From: Manduca sexta
Lineage: Eukaryota; Arthropoda; Insecta; Lepidoptera; Sphingidae
Assembly: GCF_014839805.1 (NCBI RefSeq)
Contig: NC_051124.1
Location: 8,122,001 to 8,186,000 of the forward strand
Direction of reading: 5' to 3'
Length of the DNA: 64,000 bases
Every line of letters starts with the position of its first letter. Position 1 is the stretch's first letter. The notes beneath the pieces were generated by a model. That model searched no databases. It worked only from the letters and a program-made list of their open reading frames with translations, and was not told the DNA's origin. The position numbers were made by a program, and so were the translations under genes. Shown here in pieces: positions 61,807 to 64,000 of the stretch.

Positions 61807-61941
61807 ACCGTGAACATAGCGGACGCCTATTCAGACCCGCGTTTTGATCCTTCAGTCGACGAGAGCACCGGATTCAAGCACAACACAATCCTCTGCATGG
61901 CCATTAAGAATTCAGAGGGCAGGATAATCGGAGTTATTCAG
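61807..61941 (+). CDS. Pde11: Pde11 exon H: GAF-B (TVNIADAYSDPRF...VIGVIQ-like)
   Basis: Acceptor TTGACCATTTTACAG|ACC, donor ATTCAG|GTAAGC at 61941/61942. It has 45 codons, phase 0 at both ends (residues 349-393). It reads TVNIADAYSDPRFDPSVDES, then TGFKHNTILCMAIKNSEGR and IIGVIQ, repeating the D.RF....D..TG...  .LCM.IK...G.IIGV.Q pattern of exon E. This is GAF-B. The next exon, expected to hold the rest of GAF-B, and then the catalytic exons lie beyond 64000. Confidence 0.94.
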
Positions 61942-62697
61942 GTAAGCGTGAAATTTCAGAAAGATTGCTCGTTTTTTAAATACTATGGGACCGGATTCTA
62001 AACGAACATTTCTATCGACATTTTATTGTATTTAAAATGACGATTTTCGCGAAAGAAAAATACGAAGCAAAATGGAAAATGTATAGTCCAATATTTGCGC
62101 AAACAAATCTCGTAACAAATGTGTTTCACAAAGCCGCGTAAATAATGCGGCAGATGTGCTTTTTCTAAGCTCGGACACTGGTTATTAATGAAAAATTCAA
62201 AACGTCGGCAACGTATATGGAGAACAGTAACGCAATGCGGTCGTATGCGACACTACATACTTTATACGCTGACACAAGAATGGTCAGGATAACGCACAGG
62301 CGCGTAGCATTTTACCAATAAACTTTTACATTGTAGAGAACTTAGTATGTATAAGTCGACCAGGAAAATAAAAATCCTGTTTTCGAGGCGATAATGTTGG
62401 TTTTAGTTTATCATTTAATGATTGCAGTACTATATATACTATATTAAAGATTTGTTATATATTTTATCAAAAAATTACGAAGGTTTTTTTTTTTTCAGTT
62501 TAGGGTATATGTACGTTTAAAATTGATTTTAAACTGTATTGTTTAAGTATACTGCTTTATGGCGTAGCTTAAAATCTGAAAAGGAAAAATTAGGCAGCAT
62601 GAATGAATGAAGAAATATTTTTACTATTAATCGTCTAAATTTTATCAGTTGTTTGGAATATCAGTTCCGAGTCGGGTATAGTGAATCTTATAAGAAC

Positions 62698-62905
62698 ACT
62701 AGCTTTTGCTCGCGGCACGCGCGTGTATAGTTTCCAGATAAAAGTTCCGCTATAAATAAGTGTATTTTCCCGGAATAATAAGTAGCCTATATCCTTTCCA
62801 AGGATCTCGAATTCTCCATACTAAATTTCATTACAATTAGTTCATTCGTTTAGCAGTAAAAGCGTAACATACACACAAACAGTTATTTTAGCGTTTATAA
62901 TAAAA
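62698..62905 (+). repeat. RTE-tail-like short repeat (family C)
   Basis: ACTAGCTTTTGCTCGCGGCA, GATAAAAGTTCCGCTATAAA, TATTTTCCCGGAATAATAAG, TAGCCTATATCCTTTCCAAG, CTCCATACTAAATTTCATTA, then GTAAAAGCGTAACATACACAC and TTAGCGTTTATAATA. Keeps both ends of the family. Confidence 0.8.
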
Positions 62906-63149
62906 ATATGTATGTGTACAATTGCCATGCGAACAGAAATGTCTCACGGCTCGTAACGAGTTCAGCATGATACGTGACGTAAGTACTAAGTAGTGGGTGG
63001 ATGCAAAAATATCTGCAGTATTCTGGTGCTGTCACCTCCAGCAGTTGGGACACGCAGTTTCATTGCATCTGTGATATTAAATGTGATTACAATGTATTGT
63101 AGTGAAAAGTAATGAGTTTGTTGAGATTTTTTTTGTCGCGGAGAAAGTT

Positions 63150-63660
63150 CCTTTTTACTACCGTCCAGCTTTCTCGGGGGGCGATTGAGCGGTTATGTTG
63201 GGGTAACCGTTGTGTTACGGCCCGACGAAGAGCTGCCCGGTTTTGATGGGGACCTTCGGGCGGCCCCAGCCGATTCCCTAAATACAACTAATCCTACTCA
63301 ACGGCCTACCAACTAAAACTCCGCGGTGACGCTCTTCGGTGAATTAGGCACGGCTGCGGTCTTCCTTCCACGGAAATGTTATAGGCTTCGTCCGCAGCCA
63401 GGTTTGTTGAGACTGCTTCGGGGACGTATTTGTATTGCAGTAGGACTGTATGCTGAGGTCTTTGGATTCGATTCCCGGGTCGGGAAATGATATATCTGGA
63501 TTTTAGGTAGCCCGAAGTTTAAAATTGTGTCCGGTAAATGGCAATAGATTACTTTCTTATTACATGGGGTCCAACATCCGGTGTAATGTTGGTTTTCACA
63601 TCTCTGCTTAACCCAGAAAAGACCAAAGTCGTCATATAATTATGTTCAGTCTGCCAACAT
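63150..63660 (+). repeat. GC-rich composite ending in a distant SINE-like copy
   Basis: 63150-63400 is a GC-rich block of unknown identity. From about 63411, GACTGCTTCGGGGACGTA, GTATGCTGAGGTCTTTGGATTCGATTCCCGGGTCGGG-like sequence (B-box-like GGATTCGATTCC near 63464), ATGATATATCTGGATTTT, TAGCCCGAAGTTTAAAATT and TGGCAATAGATTACTTTC follow the type 1 SINE order (19177 copy) with heavy divergence. It ends CATCTCTGCTTAACCC near 63620. Probably an older or related SINE subfamily. Confidence 0.6.
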
Positions 63661-64000
63661 CACGAGTAAAAAAAAAAAATTTTTTTAATTACTTAATTAA
63701 ACGTTTCGTAGCACTTTATTAATATATTAAAGTAATTAAAACTTTTTGTTTTCAACTATAAAAACCAATCTATTATGTATAAATATAAATATAGGGGTAG
63801 TTACAACTTCTAAACTATGCCCTTCAGACTTGGGCGGGCGTATAATAAAAGGGACATACGTGAAAGTTGTCCAAAAATAACGAGTATCGGAAACTGTTAT
63901 TCCCATGACATGGTGGAATTCATAATGGCCTCCGTAACATTGGTTGGTTACTAAGTGGGATGAGGAGTCTGTTTGTAGGAGAGATTAGTAGATAATTTGA

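Larger units (their letters stand above)
1..64000 (+). other. Pde11: Pde11 gene span (partial, 5' and 3' ends outside window)
   Basis: One multi-exon gene covers the window. PDE11 enzymes hydrolyse cAMP and cGMP in the cytosol and carry tandem N-terminal GAF domains ahead of a C-terminal HD-type catalytic domain. Eight exons join in frame into 393 codons (counted from base 3) without a stop; this residue numbering is used in the exon entries. Order: Ser/Gly-rich N-terminus (1-17), TPVRKIS segment (15-21), insect-type spacer (about 40-65), GAF-A (about 80-245), linker helix (about 248-275), GAF-B (about 280 to beyond 393). The catalytic domain would lie downstream. The TPVRKIS motif, shared with vertebrate PDE11A, separates it from PDE5/6, which also have two GAF domains. 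Intron sizes are about 3.4, 7.9, 18.5, 14.3, 0.9, 14.1 and 1.8 kb, plus an unfinished one. Confidence 0.93.
61942..64000 (+). other. Pde11: Pde11 intron 8 (partial)
   Basis: Starts at the GTAAGC donor after exon H and runs off the window. It contains an RTE-tail-like repeat (62698-62905) and a GC-rich composite repeat ending in a SINE-like copy (63150-63660). I found no further exon of the catalytic domain before base 64000. Confidence 0.8.

Noticed and set aside
1..64000. CRISPR arrays, bacterial operons or a prokaryotic defence system
   Set aside because: The window is intron-rich eukaryotic DNA; no regularly spaced short repeats or bacterial gene layout occur.
1..64000. PDE5 or PDE6 as the identity of the gene
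   Set aside because: Those also have tandem GAF domains, but the TPVRKISA.EF segment before GAF-A and the GAF-A wording fit PDE11 better.

Overview
The window is a piece of an insect nuclear genome, most probably from a moth or butterfly. It is AT-rich, with long introns bounded by GT and AG, and it carries an insect-type PDE11 gene. Its repeats are of kinds I associate with Lepidoptera: tRNA-derived SINEs, RTE-like retroelement tails, a maT-type mariner, a hAT MITE and several short dispersed families. The order-level call rests on recognising those repeats and on the Drosophila-like protein, not on a database search.

Only one protein-coding gene can be supported, and it fills the window on the plus strand. 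It is Pde11, the dual-specificity cAMP/cGMP phosphodiesterase 11. Eight coding exons are visible: 1-55 (entered from upstream), 3466-3643, 11542-11687, 30143-30293, 44575-44682, 45571-45819, 59877-60035 and 61807-61941. From base 3 they join into 1179 nt, exactly 393 codons, with no internal stop. All seven internal introns are GT-AG and the splice phases agree throughout. The encoded part is a Ser/Gly-rich N-terminal stretch, the conserved TPVRKIS segment, the whole GAF-A domain with an intact NKXnFX3DE motif, the linker helix, and most of GAF-B. The true N-terminus lies before the window; the end of GAF-B and the HD-type catalytic domain lie after it.

Layout. Intron 1 (56-3465) has a dispersed repeat and a 129-bp tandem pair. 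Intron 2 (3644-11541) has a 172-bp tandem triplet, a TATA/TCAGT promoter-like segment near 7.8 kb and a CpG-rich block near 8.4-8.8 kb with three TGACGT sites. Intron 3 (11688-30142) is the most repeat-laden: two converging retrotransposon tails, SINEs with target duplications, and a broken maT transposon with both inverted ends. Intron 4 (30294-44574) is sparse apart from a SINE-like copy, a GT microsatellite and an unexplained GC-richer island near 40.4-40.9 kb. Intron 5 is 0.9 kb and plain. Intron 6 (45820-59876) holds a hAT MITE, fold-back DNA and several copies of short repeat families. Introns 7 and 8 hold further copies.

Apart from Pde11 and the dead transposase, the other open reading frames are short, lack splice or family support, and look like chance ORFs or repeat sequence. 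I found no CRISPR array, rRNA, functional tRNA gene, operon or novel gene system. The best leads are a possible internal promoter and CpG-rich regulatory block in intron 2, the short tandem satellite, several transposon insertions whose target duplications are readable, and a repeat fragment lying just before a coding-exon acceptor.
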